Positions 11,673-19,249 of a stretch of DNA of 64,000 bases are shown one piece after another; the first letter of the stretch is position 1, and each line of letters opens with the position of its first letter. The notes beneath the pieces are model-generated. The model did not search any database. It saw only the letters and a program-made list of their open reading frames with translations, and was not told the origin of the DNA. Made by a program: the position numbers and the translations under genes. Source of the stretch: an uncultured Aggregatibacter sp. (GTDB taxonomy: Bacteria > Pseudomonadota > Gammaproteobacteria > Enterobacterales > Pasteurellaceae); the NCBI RefSeq assembly GCF_901873365.1, contig NZ_CABFLM010000115.1, positions 3,838 through 67,837 of the forward strand. The letters are read 5' to 3'.

Positions 11673-11741
11673 GCGCTGTGGTGGGAGTTGAACCCACAAT
11701 ACTGCGATTGCTCGCTGACTTACCATTAGTCTACACAACGC
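11673..11741 (-). ncRNA. tRNA-like cloverleaf lacking a normal anticodon arm
   Basis: Read on the minus strand this folds into a 7-bp acceptor stem (CGTTGTG with CACAGCG, extendable outward to about 11 bp), a D arm GACT-AATGGTA-AGTC containing the GG pair, and a perfect T arm GTGGG-TTCAACT-CCCAC. The anticodon arm is only 12 nt: GCGA-GCAA-TCGC, a 4-bp stem closed by a GNRA tetraloop, so there is no anticodon. The D and T arms resemble tRNA-Gly. No CCA is encoded. It is either a decayed tRNA gene or a tRNA-like RNA; I cannot say if it is expressed. It lies about 170 bases downstream of bioB on the same strand. Confidence 0.5.
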
Positions 11742-11909
11742 ATTACTGTGCACCACCCTATATACCAGCTAAAACAAAGTCAAATGCATTTCTTAATCTC
11801 TATTAACACCACAGGGCGAGTGATCTTAATACACAATAAACCTAAACAAATTACCTGTTTTTATGTTTGATTTAATCATATATTGCAGATTGCATGATAT
11901 GGCGAGTCA
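11742..11909. other. Intergenic sequence downstream of bioB
   Basis: AT-rich sequence between the tRNA-like element and the bioB stop. I see no clear terminator, gene or repeat in it. Confidence 0.4.
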
Positions 11910-12914
11910 TTAACGTAAACGCTTGTTCTCTTCCGTCTCCGGTTCTAAATCAAGTTTTTCCATCAATAAACGGTCGCCATCTTCTTCCGGGTTACCCGTC
12001 ACAAGCAGCTTGTCGCCGTAGAAAATCGAGTTAGCCCCCGCCATGAAACACATTGCTTGCATTTCTTCGCTCATGCCTTGACGACCGGCGGATAGGCGGA
12101 CGTAACTGTTTGGCATGGTAATACGTGCTACGGCAATGGTGCGCACAAATTCTGTCCAATCTAGTTCTTCTGCATCGGCAAGCGGTGTGCCTTCGATTTT
12201 CACTAATTGGTTGATAGGCACGGATTCCGGTTGCGGATCCAAATTCGCCAGGCTGGCAATCAGTCCTGCGCGTTCTTTGCGGGTTTCATTCATACCCACA
12301 ATGCCACCACAACACACTTTCAAGCCGGCTTTGCGCACTTTACCTAAGGTACTGATACGATCGTCAAAACGGCGTGTACCAATCACTTCACTGTAATGTT
12401 CCGGTGCGGTGTCTAGGTTGTGGTTGTAGTAATCCAAGCCCGCGTCTTTTAATTCTTCCGCCATGCCATCTTGCAATAAACCGAAAGTACCGCAAGTTTC
12501 CATCCCAAGCGCTTTTACCGCTTTGATGATTTCTGTCACTTTTGCGATGTCTTTCGGTTTCGGTCCACGCCATGCGGCGCCCATACAGAAACGACCGGCA
12601 CCACGTGCCTTCGCGATTTTGGCTTTTGCCACGATGTCTTCCACGTTTAACAATTCTTGATTTTGCACGCCCGTTTGATAACGCGCTGATTGCGGACAAT
12701 ACCCACAATCCTCCGGACAACCACCGGTTTTAATCGACATTAAGGTAGAAAGCTGAATCGCGCGTGGATTGAAATTTTTGCGATGGATTTGTGCTGCGCG
12801 ATAAATCAAATCTAAAAAGGGTGTTTCAAATAGGGCTTCTACTTTGCACACTGACCAATATTCTGCGGTTGGATGCGGTGTGATGGAGTAAATTTGTAAG
12901 GTACTGGTTGACAT
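11910..12914 (-). CDS. bioB: Biotin synthase
   Basis: BioB is a radical-SAM enzyme that inserts sulfur into dethiobiotin, the last step of biotin synthesis. The 334 residues include the SAM-cluster motif C66-x3-C70-x2-C73 ([16 protein letters not shown]) and later conserved segments: [25 protein letters not shown] and the C-terminal [12 protein letters not shown]. Start at the ATG at 12912-12914, preceded by AGAAACC. No other bio genes are adjacent, as is usual in this family where the pathway is scattered. Confidence 0.97.
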   Translation of the reverse strand: MSTSTLQIYSITPHPTAEYWSVCKVEALFETPFLDLIYRAAQIHRKNFNPRAIQLSTLMSIKTGGCPEDCGYCPQSARYQTGVQNQELLNVEDIVAKAKIAKARGAGRFCMGAAWRGPKPKDIAKVTEIIKAVKALGMETCGTFGLLQDGMAEELKDAGLDYYNHNLDTAPEHYSEVIGTRRFDDRISTLGKVRKAGLKVCCGGIVGMNETRKERAGLIASLANLDPQPESVPINQLVKIEGTPLADAEELDWTEFVRTIAVARITMPNSYVRLSAGRQGMSEEMQAMCFMAGANSIFYGDKLLVTGNPEEDGDRLLMEKLDLEPETEENKRLR

Positions 12915-12929
12915 AGGTTTCTCGATAAA

Positions 12930-13220
12930 TTAAATACTGGTACTTCTCGGTGTGAACGCAAGATTCACACCTAATGCATTGACAATTTTAGTAATTGTTT
13001 CAAAGCGAGGTTTACTCTCGCCGGACAAGGTTTTATATAAACTTTCACGGGGAACCCCGGAATCTTTAGCCAGCTGCGTCATACCTCTTGCCTTGGCTAC
13101 ATTTTTTAGAGCAAGTAAAAATTCCGCTTCTGAACCATTCTCCAATGCATCCGTTAAATAAAATGCAATGGTTTCTTCGTCTGTGAGATATTTTGCAGCA
13201 TCATATTCGATAAACTTCAT
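12930..13220 (-). CDS. HigA-type antitoxin (addiction-module antidote)
   Basis: A 96-residue protein with an XRE-like helix-turn-helix (GMTQLAKDSGVPRESLYKTL, residues ~52-71) after an N-terminal segment EYDAAKYLTDEETIAFYLTDAL. That arrangement is characteristic of the addiction-module antidote family represented by H. influenzae HI1420 (from memory). It should neutralise the toxin encoded just upstream and repress the shared promoter. Its ATG overlaps the toxin stop (ATGA). The toxin-first order is that of higBA systems. It ends 15 bases before bioB begins, so some read-through into bioB is possible. Confidence 0.88.
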   Translation of the reverse strand: MKFIEYDAAKYLTDEETIAFYLTDALENGSEAEFLLALKNVAKARGMTQLAKDSGVPRESLYKTLSGESKPRFETITKIVNALGVNLAFTPRSTSI

Positions 13221-13525
13221 GAGACTTCTCCTTGTTGGTATTCAAGCCATAATTTAATTGCTTCATCAATATCCTGTTGCTGGCTGCGTTTATCGCCACC
13301 ACTAATTAAAAAATAAGTGATTTCGCCTTGCCGAGCATAATAAACTCGATAACCTTTTCCGGTATCAATGCGCATTTCATAAACACCTTGCCCAACAAAC
13401 TTGCAATCGCCGAAGTTGCCTAATCTCGCACGATCTAATCGACGTGTGATCATCGCAACCGCCAATTTATCTTTTAGATGACTTAACCATTTATCAAATT
13501 TTTCACTGGTTAAAAGTACGTTCAT
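13217..13525 (-). CDS. RelE/HigB-family toxin
   Basis: A 102-residue basic protein of the RelE/ParE superfamily (addiction-module killer type). Visible features are an N-terminal helix pair (SEKFDKWLSHLKDK), the RLDRARLGNFGDCKFVGQGVYEMRID segment, the GYRVYYAR strand and a C-terminal GGDKRSQQQDIDEAIKLW helix. Relatives are ribosome-dependent mRNA endonucleases. The toxin gene comes first and overlaps the antitoxin by four bases. The promoter should lie in 13526-13588, which is AT-rich and contains the near-palindrome TTGTAATCTAGAGATTACAA (13549-13568), a good candidate operator. Confidence 0.88.
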   Translation of the reverse strand: MNVLLTSEKFDKWLSHLKDKLAVAMITRRLDRARLGNFGDCKFVGQGVYEMRIDTGKGYRVYYARQGEITYFLISGGDKRSQQQDIDEAIKLWLEYQQGEVS

Positions 13526-13548
13526 ATTATCCCTTAATTTTACTTTAT

Positions 13549-13568
13549 TGTAATCTAGAGATTACAAC
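13549..13568. promoter_or_regulatory. Palindromic candidate operator of the toxin-antitoxin pair
   Basis: TTGTAATCTAGAGATTACAA is an inverted repeat with 9-bp arms (TTGTAATCT / AGATTACAA), about 24 bases upstream of the toxin start. Autoregulation by HigA-type antitoxins through such palindromes is usual; the assignment is inference. Confidence 0.65.
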
Positions 13569-13588
13569 TTTTTATTCCTCCCATCATA

Positions 13589-14233
13589 TCAATTCATTGC
13601 TAATGCGCTTATCCGACCATTTTCAATACGAAGCATACGATCCACTTTGCCCGTCAGCTCTGACGGTTGATGGGTCACAAGCAACAATGTTAGGTTTTTA
13701 CTGTGGCAAAGTGCATCAATCAAATTGAGCATGTCCATTCTCAATTCAGGATCAAGCGCAGAAAACGGTTCGTCTAACAGCAAAATCGGTTTATCTCGCA
13801 ATAAACAACGCGCCAATGCGACCCGTTGTTTTTGTCCTCCCGACAAACTGTTTGGCAGACGGGATAAAAAGGATGTTAATCCTACCGCATCAGCAACCTG
13901 TTCGATCTGATCTTGCTCAAGTGCGGTCAATTTTAAGCTTGTTTTTAAACCCAATGCCAAATTTTGTTGCACGGTTAAATGCGGAAATAAATTGTTCTCT
14001 TGAAACAACATGGACACAGGCCGCTCATACGGCGCACTACGGGTATGGTTTTCACCGTTTAACCAAATATTGCCTTGTGTCGGCAACACGAAACCGGCAA
14101 TTAAATTTAACAACGTGCTTTTACCTGCACCGCTTGGACCAATAATGGCAATACGCTCCCCTGCTGCCACTTGCAAGTCAAATGTCATTGGCAGGGTATC
14201 ATCCGCTAAAAATACGTTATCTAAGCGAATCAT
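13589..14233 (-). CDS. thiQ: Thiamine ABC transporter, ATP-binding subunit
   Basis: ThiQ energises uptake of thiamine, TMP and TPP through ThiP with the binding protein ThiB. The protein has Walker A ([10 protein letters not shown], ~33-42), signature [13 protein letters not shown], Walker [14 protein letters not shown] and the H-loop [11 protein letters not shown] start it at the ATG 14231-14233 (MIRLDNVF, 214 residues), which has AAAAGGAACAAC directly upstream and matches the usual family length. An in-frame TTG seven codons earlier is less likely. The gene overlaps the thiP stop by 17 bases and is the last of the thiD-thiB-thiP-thiQ unit. Confidence 0.94.
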   Translation of the reverse strand: MIRLDNVFLADDTLPMTFDLQVAAGERIAIIGPSGAGKSTLLNLIAGFVLPTQGNIWLNGENHTRSAPYERPVSMLFQENNLFPHLTVQQNLALGLKTSLKLTALEQDQIEQVADAVGLTSFLSRLPNSLSGGQKQRVALARCLLRDKPILLLDEPFSALDPELRMDMLNLIDALCHSKNLTLLLVTHQPSELTGKVDRMLRIENGRISALAMN

Positions 14234-15860
14234 GTTGTTCCTTTTGATTTTCAATTAAGGCGAAAATAGCGCCGCATAATAACAGCAAAATACCGGCAGT
14301 GACAGCGGCTTCTTGGTGACGATAACTGCCTAATTGTTGGTATAACAAATGGGGCAACGAGGTAAATTCTTGGTTGCCGAACAACGCAATCGCCGTGAAA
14401 TCCCCCAAGGAAAGCGCAAATGCCAAGGCAAGCGCATAGTTTATCGGTGTACGAAGTGAATGCCATTCAATCAGACGAAAACGTTGCCAGCCGATAATCC
14501 CAAGGGAATTACACAAACGTTCGTAATACAACATATTGTTATTGAACGGTTCAGTTAAAATACGCAGTACGAAAGGCATGGCGCTCAAGGCGTTACACGC
14601 AACGACAATGGCAAATAAATGGGTATTGGTAAAATCCACGTCACGCAACAATAAAAATAAACCCATCGCCAACACCAAAATGGGAATCGCCAAAATCACC
14701 ATGCCGGCATTGAGAATAAATTGGGCGGTTTTTACATAATACAGCCATTGCAAACGACGTGAGAGCAACAACAATGCCACCGCCATGAGCAATGCCAGCA
14801 AAGCAGACGCAGGCGCAATAGTTAACGAGTAGGTTAAGGCCTTCCACAGTTGCGGATTGTGCCACGCCGTCAGCCATTTTCCGGATGTCAGTGCGCTAAA
14901 CAAAATATTTAACAACGGCGACAACATAAAACACACAAAAATGCCGAGCAAAAAAACATGGAAAATTTTGATCGCACTTTTCGATGGGCTCAGCCAACGA
15001 TACGGGCTACTTAACGTGGTTTGTGAAGTGTTATTGAACAGACTGCTAAACGTAAATAGCAACAAACAAAACACAAACTGCAACAAGGCAAACACTGCCG
15101 CTTTCGGCAAATCAAATTCAAATAAAATCGCCTGATAAATCGCCGTTTCTAGCGTGGTATATTGCGGCCCACCGCCTAAGGTGAGCACCACCGTAAAACT
15201 GGTAAAACAGAGCATAAAAATCAAGCTGAAAGTCGGCAACATCTGACGACGCAGTGCATGCCATTCCACCAATCGCACAAAACGCCAACCACGAATACTC
15301 AGTTGTGCCGCCAACTGATGCTGTTCATAAGGAATGCTTTCCAAACTTTGTAAAAACAGTTTGGTTGCCAGCGGAATGTTAAAGAAAAGATGCGCAATTA
15401 AAATCCCCGACAAGCCGTAAATGCTGCCCGTCCAAGTGCGGTCAAAAAAATGCAAGAGTTGTGCAATCCAACCGGAGGCGCCATAAATGCCAATTAAGCC
15501 GAAAATCGCCACCAACACCGGCAACACAAAAGTTAGCGACATGATTTTCAGCAAAAAGGCTTTGCCGACAAATTCCACATAATAAAAAGCGCGAGCGAGT
15601 AGCATGCCGAAGAACAGGGATAACAACGCAGAAAGCAACGCTTGTCCGAAGCTAAACGCGATAACGTGATGCAAATAGCGATCGGAAAAGAATTGTTGCC
15701 ACTGAAATTCAGAGCCCTGCGCCAACACGGCACGCATGGCAAAACCATAAAGCAACGAAATCAGCAAAATAACGCTAACTCCGCCCACATGATGACGCGG
15801 GCGGAATTGCGGGCTAGAAAAAAACAAACGGGTAAACAATGAACGAGACAACCAAAACAT
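14217..15860 (-). CDS. thiP: Thiamine ABC transporter, permease
   Basis: A 547-residue inner-membrane protein with about twelve membrane spans in two halves, each with a permease coupling loop ([20 protein letters not shown] near 190 and [20 protein letters not shown] near 470). That duplicated architecture is the ThiP/FbpB type. Its place between thiB and thiQ fixes it as the thiamine permease. It starts nine bases after thiB ends, so the genes are co-transcribed. Expression should fall when TPP is abundant, through the riboswitch upstream of thiD. Confidence 0.95.
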   Translation of the reverse strand: MFWLSRSLFTRLFFSSPQFRPRHHVGGVSVILLISLLYGFAMRAVLAQGSEFQWQQFFSDRYLHHVIAFSFGQALLSALLSLFFGMLLARAFYYVEFVGKAFLLKIMSLTFVLPVLVAIFGLIGIYGASGWIAQLLHFFDRTWTGSIYGLSGILIAHLFFNIPLATKLFLQSLESIPYEQHQLAAQLSIRGWRFVRLVEWHALRRQMLPTFSLIFMLCFTSFTVVLTLGGGPQYTTLETAIYQAILFEFDLPKAAVFALLQFVFCLLLFTFSSLFNNTSQTTLSSPYRWLSPSKSAIKIFHVFLLGIFVCFMLSPLLNILFSALTSGKWLTAWHNPQLWKALTYSLTIAPASALLALLMAVALLLLSRRLQWLYYVKTAQFILNAGMVILAIPILVLAMGLFLLLRDVDFTNTHLFAIVVACNALSAMPFVLRILTEPFNNNMLYYERLCNSLGIIGWQRFRLIEWHSLRTPINYALALAFALSLGDFTAIALFGNQEFTSLPHLLYQQLGSYRHQEAAVTAGILLLLCGAIFALIENQKEQHDSLR

Positions 15861-15868
15861 CGTTCGAA

Positions 15869-16873
15869 TTATTTAGTTAATGTGGTTTGCCATTGATTAA
15901 TCCAACTCCGCAACATTTCCGGGCTAACATTGGAGGTATTCAAGAAAGACTGCTTCAATACAGTTTCTTTTAGGGCATCAAAGTGCGGTTCAACCGGCGC
16001 TTGGATCACCGGGAACATCACATTTGCCGTGACAATCGGCTTTTGCGCTTCCGGTGTCACTAAAAAATCCATGAAATGATCAGCACATTGATTTTTATGC
16101 TCTGCGATTCGCGCAGCCAATTCCACTTGCATCACATTGCCTTCAGCAAACGTGGTTGCCGCATAATTCTCTTTATTTTCAAATAATTGATGGTATAACG
16201 GCGAGGTGGTGTAACTCAATACAACATCCGCTTCTCCTTTTAGAAAAGCACCGTAAGTGTCCGACCAGCCCTTGCCCACAGTAACTGTGTGTTTGGCGAG
16301 TTGTTGCCAGGCTTGCGCCACTTGGTCTGCCGGATAAACCGTATTCATCCACACTAACAACCCCCGTCCCACGCTGCTGGTGCGAGGATCTTGATAGATC
16401 ACACGTAAATCTTCCCGCTCAACCAATTCTTTTAGGCTTTTCGGTGGATTTTTCACTTTATTTTTATCATATATAAAGGCATACGTGCCGAAATCGTAAG
16501 GCAAGAACGTGTTATCCGTCCATTGATTTGGTAAAGAAAGCTGGCTTAAGTCGATGCTATTTGAATCAAATAATTGGCTTTTTTTCGCTTCATCCAATAC
16601 AAAATTATCCAAGCCTAACACGATATCCGCTTTGGTTTTATGCCCTTCCAGACGCACGCGGTTAAACAACGTGCCGCCGCTTTCAAATGGCATATAATTC
16701 ACCTTGCAAAGTGGAAATTGCTGTTCAAATGCCTGCTTCACTTTCGGGCCGGCGCCCCAATCAGACGTAAAAGAATCGTAAGTATAAATATTCACGGTTT
16801 CTTCATAATGATTCGCCAATGCCATACCGGTATATAAAGAAAGTGCGGTCAAAATTAACGTTGTTTTTTTCAT
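15869..16873 (-). CDS. thiB: Thiamine-binding periplasmic protein
   Basis: The 334-residue product has a cleavable signal (MKKTTLILTALSLYTGMALA). It belongs to the thiamine/iron type of solute-binding proteins: VNIYTYDSFTSDWGAGPKVK at the mature start, DIVLGLDNFVLDEA, YGTYAFIYDK-like PYDFGTYAFIYDK, GKGWSDTYGAFLKGEADVVLSYTTSPLYH, as in TbpA. It captures thiamine and its phosphates in the periplasm for ThiPQ. GAGGAAC lies before the ATG. The thiD stop is 21 bases upstream. Confidence 0.95.
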   Translation of the reverse strand: MKKTTLILTALSLYTGMALANHYEETVNIYTYDSFTSDWGAGPKVKQAFEQQFPLCKVNYMPFESGGTLFNRVRLEGHKTKADIVLGLDNFVLDEAKKSQLFDSNSIDLSQLSLPNQWTDNTFLPYDFGTYAFIYDKNKVKNPPKSLKELVEREDLRVIYQDPRTSSVGRGLLVWMNTVYPADQVAQAWQQLAKHTVTVGKGWSDTYGAFLKGEADVVLSYTTSPLYHQLFENKENYAATTFAEGNVMQVELAARIAEHKNQCADHFMDFLVTPEAQKPIVTANVMFPVIQAPVEPHFDALKETVLKQSFLNTSNVSPEMLRSWINQWQTTLTK

Positions 16874-16894
16874 GTGTCTGTTCCTCAGTCTAAA

Positions 16895-17704
16895 TTACAT
16901 TTTATTTTGATAAGCCCAATGATTGGTCGGCCCATGTCCATGACCGATATTTAACGGATGGCTAATTGCTGCCGTAATGTAGTCTTTTGCGGTTTTAATC
17001 GCCTGTTCCAGGGAAACGCCTTTGGCAAGCTCCGCCGTCATACAAGCGGAGAACGTGCAACCCGTGCCATGGGTTTGCGCTGTTGCATAACGTGGACTTT
17101 CTAAAGTCAATTGCGCGTCAGGAGTAAAAACCCAATCACGGCATACCGCACTTTGTGAATGCGCGCTGTGTCCGCCTTTAATCACCACGGTTTTCACACC
17201 ACGCGCCTGCAAAATTTGCGCCGCGTGTTGCGCCGTTTGATCGTCAATGACTTCCACACCTGTCAGTGCCTTGGCTTCCGGCAAGTTCGGCGTAATCACA
17301 TCTGCCAACGGCAATAAAAATGTATTCAAAGAATCGACCGCACTTTGTTGCAACAATGGCGCACCGCCTTTGGCGATCATGACAGGATCTAACACCAACA
17401 TGCCGAAGTGATACTGCTTTAATGCCTCAGCGACACATTCGATAATCTCTGCTGTGCCTAACATACCGATTTTAAAGGCGCTAATCGTGAAATCATCAGC
17501 AATCGCTTTCAGCTGGCTTTGAATGGTTTGAAGAGGAATGGCGTGAATGTCAAAGACGCCTAAGGTATTTTGCGCCGTGACGGCCGTAATCACCGAAGTA
17601 CCAAACACACCTCGCATTTGAAAGGTTTTTAAATCTGCCTGAATTCCGGCGCCACCGCCGCTATCTGACCCAGCAATGGTCAACGCCTGCGCGACTTTAC
17701 TCAT
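16895..17704 (-). CDS. thiD: Hydroxymethylpyrimidine/phosphomethylpyrimidine kinase
   Basis: ThiD phosphorylates HMP and HMP-P to HMP-PP, the pyrimidine half of thiamine. It is a ribokinase-fold enzyme: TIAGSDSGGGAGIQADLKTF at the start, LDPVMIAKGGAPLL mid-protein, VVIKGGHS, and the anion hole HGTGCTFSA near the end. I choose the ATG at 17702-17704 (MSKVAQALTIAG, 269 residues) because GGAGGA lies six bases before it. The in-frame ATG five codons upstream (MAEDF) has no such site. It heads a salvage and transport unit with thiBPQ; thiM and thiE are not in the window. Confidence 0.95.
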   Translation of the reverse strand: MSKVAQALTIAGSDSGGGAGIQADLKTFQMRGVFGTSVITAVTAQNTLGVFDIHAIPLQTIQSQLKAIADDFTISAFKIGMLGTAEIIECVAEALKQYHFGMLVLDPVMIAKGGAPLLQQSAVDSLNTFLLPLADVITPNLPEAKALTGVEVIDDQTAQHAAQILQARGVKTVVIKGGHSAHSQSAVCRDWVFTPDAQLTLESPRYATAQTHGTGCTFSACMTAELAKGVSLEQAIKTAKDYITAAISHPLNIGHGHGPTNHWAYQNKM

Positions 17705-17756
17705 GAAGTCCTCCGCCATTTACCGGCACAGAACGACAAAACGCATATTGCATCAT
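17697..17756 (-). CDS. Possible 19-codon leader peptide overlapping the thiD start
   Basis: Between the riboswitch and thiD a short frame starts ATGATG (17751-17756) after AAAAAAGGAACA, encodes MMQYAFCRSVPVNGGGLHE, and stops with TAA at 17697-17699, just inside thiD. Its last codons contain the thiD Shine-Dalgarno. Translation of this frame could couple riboswitch control to thiD. Whether it is translated is unknown. Confidence 0.4.
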   Translation of the reverse strand: MMQYAFCRSVPVNGGGLHE

Positions 17757-17837
17757 TGTTCCTTTTTTAATAAAAAAAGATAATCAGCAATAATGACGAA
17801 TGAAGAAGATGTGGAGAAAAAGAAAGGAAGTATGATT

Positions 17838-17916
17838 TTCTCGTTAGTTCCCTACGTCAGTATTAACTGTATCAGGTTCACGGGTATGATCTCAGCACAA
17901 AGCACCCCGACTAATA
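17838..17916 (-). promoter_or_regulatory. TPP (THI-box) riboswitch
   Basis: On the minus strand the sequence reads GGGGTGC, then CTGAGATCATACCC, then GTGAACCTGATACAGTTAA, then TACTGACGTAGGGAA. These are the conserved THI-box parts: CTGAGA, ACCC, GAACCTGA, and the variable stem closed by CGTAGGGAA, in the right order and spacing. It lies 130 bases upstream of thiD, so it controls thiD-thiB-thiP-thiQ. No strong terminator hairpin follows; instead the downstream leader has a pyrimidine tract (TTCCTTTCTTTTT) that could pair with AAAAAAGGAA at the leader ORF, which suggests control at translation. Confidence 0.95.
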
Positions 17917-18029
17917 ATAGGGTTCAGTCTATCTATTTTGTAGTGAGAGGGCAAGGGATTTATCAGATATGCACAAGCGACAACGTACAGTCGGAAGCAA
18001 GAGTATGAATCAGAAGATAATGAAGAAAA

Positions 18030-18104
18030 TGGCTGGGGTACTAGGATTCGAACCTAGGGATGCCGAGATCAAAACCCGGTGCCTTACCGCTTGGCGATAC
18101 CCCA
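18030..18104 (-). tRNA. tRNA-Gln (anticodon UUG)
   Basis: The minus strand gives a 75-nt tRNA starting TGGGGTATCGCCAAGCGGTAA, with anticodon loop TTTTGAT (TTG), T arm CTAGGTTCGAATCCTAG and an encoded CCA end. It is the last of three tRNA genes read from one promoter near 18350. Confidence 0.95.
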
Positions 18105-18132
18105 ACAACTATGTTGATATCAATGAAATAAA

Positions 18133-18217
18133 TGGTGCGGGACGAGGGACTTGAACCCACACACCTCGCGGCGCCGGAACCTAAATCCGGTGCGTCTACC
18201 AATTTCGCCAGTCCCGC
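18133..18217 (-). tRNA. tRNA-Leu (anticodon UAG)
   Basis: The minus strand gives an 85-nt class II tRNA with acceptor GCGGGAC, a long variable arm (CGCCGCGAGGTGT region), anticodon loop ATTTAGG with anticodon TAG, T arm GTGGGTTCAAGTCCCTC and encoded CCA. It is the middle gene of the tRNA operon. Confidence 0.94.
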
Positions 18218-18222
18218 AATAA

Positions 18223-18299
18223 TGGTGGCTATGACGGGATTCGAACCTGTGACCCCAACATTATGAGTGTTGTGCTCTAACCAACTGAGCTACATAGCC
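18223..18299 (-). tRNA. tRNA-Met, elongator (anticodon CAU)
   Basis: The minus strand gives a 77-nt tRNA: GGCTATG acceptor, D arm AGCTCAGTTGGTTAGAGC, anticodon loop CTCATAA, T arm CAGGTTCGAATCCCG and encoded CCA. It matches the proteobacterial elongator type, not the initiator, and is the first gene of the operon. Confidence 0.95.
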
Positions 18300-18335
18300 A
18301 TTCATTTGCATTATCTCATTGACTTTGCGCGGCGT

Positions 18336-18364
18336 ATTATGCGGATATTGCTTTTGCTCGTCAA
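18336..18364 (-). promoter_or_regulatory. Promoter of the Met-Leu-Gln tRNA operon
   Basis: On the minus strand TTGACG (18359-18364) and CATAAT (18336-18341) are separated by exactly 17 bases, and the discriminator after the -10 is GC-rich (ACGCCGCGC). This is a strong sigma-70 promoter of the stable-RNA type, about 37 bases before the tRNA-Met gene. Confidence 0.82.
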
Positions 18365-18611
18365 CTCTTTTTTTATGAAAAAAACTATTTTTGGCGTATT
18401 CGAATAGAGATTAAGCAAATCGTATTAGTTTTGTTCATTGTAGGTAGATAACTGACCTTATTTTAGAGGAGATTCAAAGCAGTAAGGTTGTTTTTAGTTA
18501 ATTAAAAATCAATGTTTTTCTCAAAATGTGATCTGACGCATATTTTTTCCTATATGGCGGTGCTATTATGTGAATGACAAAAAATAACCCTGATCAGATA
18601 AGGAGTCGATT
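18365..18611. other. Intergenic region upstream of uspA
   Basis: AT-rich sequence between the tRNA promoter and uspA. A possible -10 (TATTAT, 18564-18569) lies 42 bases before the uspA start, with no clear -35. No other structure was recognised. Confidence 0.4.
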
Positions 18612-19037
18612 ATGTACAAACATGTATTAGTTGCAGTAGATCTTTCAGAAGAAAGTCCGGTTCTTTTGAAAAAAGCAGTGGGTGTTGCACGGCGGCATGA
18701 TGCGAAATTATCCATCATCCACGTAGATGTAAACTTTTCGGATCTTTATACAGGTTTGATCGATGTCAATATGGTCTCCATGCAGGATCGAATTTCCAGC
18801 GAAACTCAACAAACATTGTTGCAATTAGCTGAACAAGCAGGGTATCCGGTGAGTGAGAAATTAAGTGGAAGTGGTGATTTAGGGCAAGTTCTATCAGATG
18901 CGATTGAACAATATGATGTGGATTTGCTTGTGACCGGACATCACCAAGATTTTTGGAGTAAGTTGATGTCTTCAACTCGCCAAGTGATGAATTCCATTAA
19001 GATTGATATGCTTGTTGTTCCTCTTCGTGAAGAATAA
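18612..19037 (+). CDS. uspA: Universal stress protein A
   Basis: A 141-residue universal stress protein: [15 protein letters not shown] at the start, an alternating alpha/beta fold and a C-terminal DMLVVPL strand. It lacks a clean G-2x-G-9x-G(S/T) ATP loop ([17 protein letters not shown] instead), which places it with the UspA type that does not bind ATP. It is a cytoplasmic dimer linked to growth arrest and stress. A strong AAGGAG precedes the ATG. Order uspA-alaS-csrA-galU matches H. influenzae. Confidence 0.95.
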   Translation: MYKHVLVAVDLSEESPVLLKKAVGVARRHDAKLSIIHVDVNFSDLYTGLIDVNMVSMQDRISSETQQTLLQLAEQAGYPVSEKLSGSGDLGQVLSDAIEQYDVDLLVTGHHQDFWSKLMSSTRQVMNSIKIDMLVVPLREE

Positions 19038-19075
19038 TTGTTAAAGCTCACCTGTTATTAAAGGCAGAAAAAAAG

Positions 19076-19113
19076 AACCGCACTTCACGAAGTTAGAGCG
19101 TAAGTGCGGTTTT
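19076..19113 (+). terminator. Terminator from inverted uptake signals, after uspA
   Basis: AACCGCACTT (19076-19085) pairs with AAGTGCGGTT (19102-19111), followed by TTGTTTTC. Confidence 0.82.
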
Positions 19114-19249
19114 GTTTTCTTCATTTTTAAGAAAAGAGAAATGGTTTCGTAAAAAGTTTTTCTATAAATATAAAAAATATGCAAGAATAGGAAGTTACGC
19201 AGTAATTTGTAAATAATTAAGTAAAGACGTTAAAGTTTAAGGCTTATAC

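Noticed and set aside
11320..11697. A 125-codon open frame on the minus strand with internal repeats (CNKLHATRSIISYC and similar).
   Set aside because: It lies wholly in the 162-bp REPIN-like array and its edge. The repeat length is divisible by three, so the frame stays open by chance. It has no ribosome binding site and no recognisable protein character.
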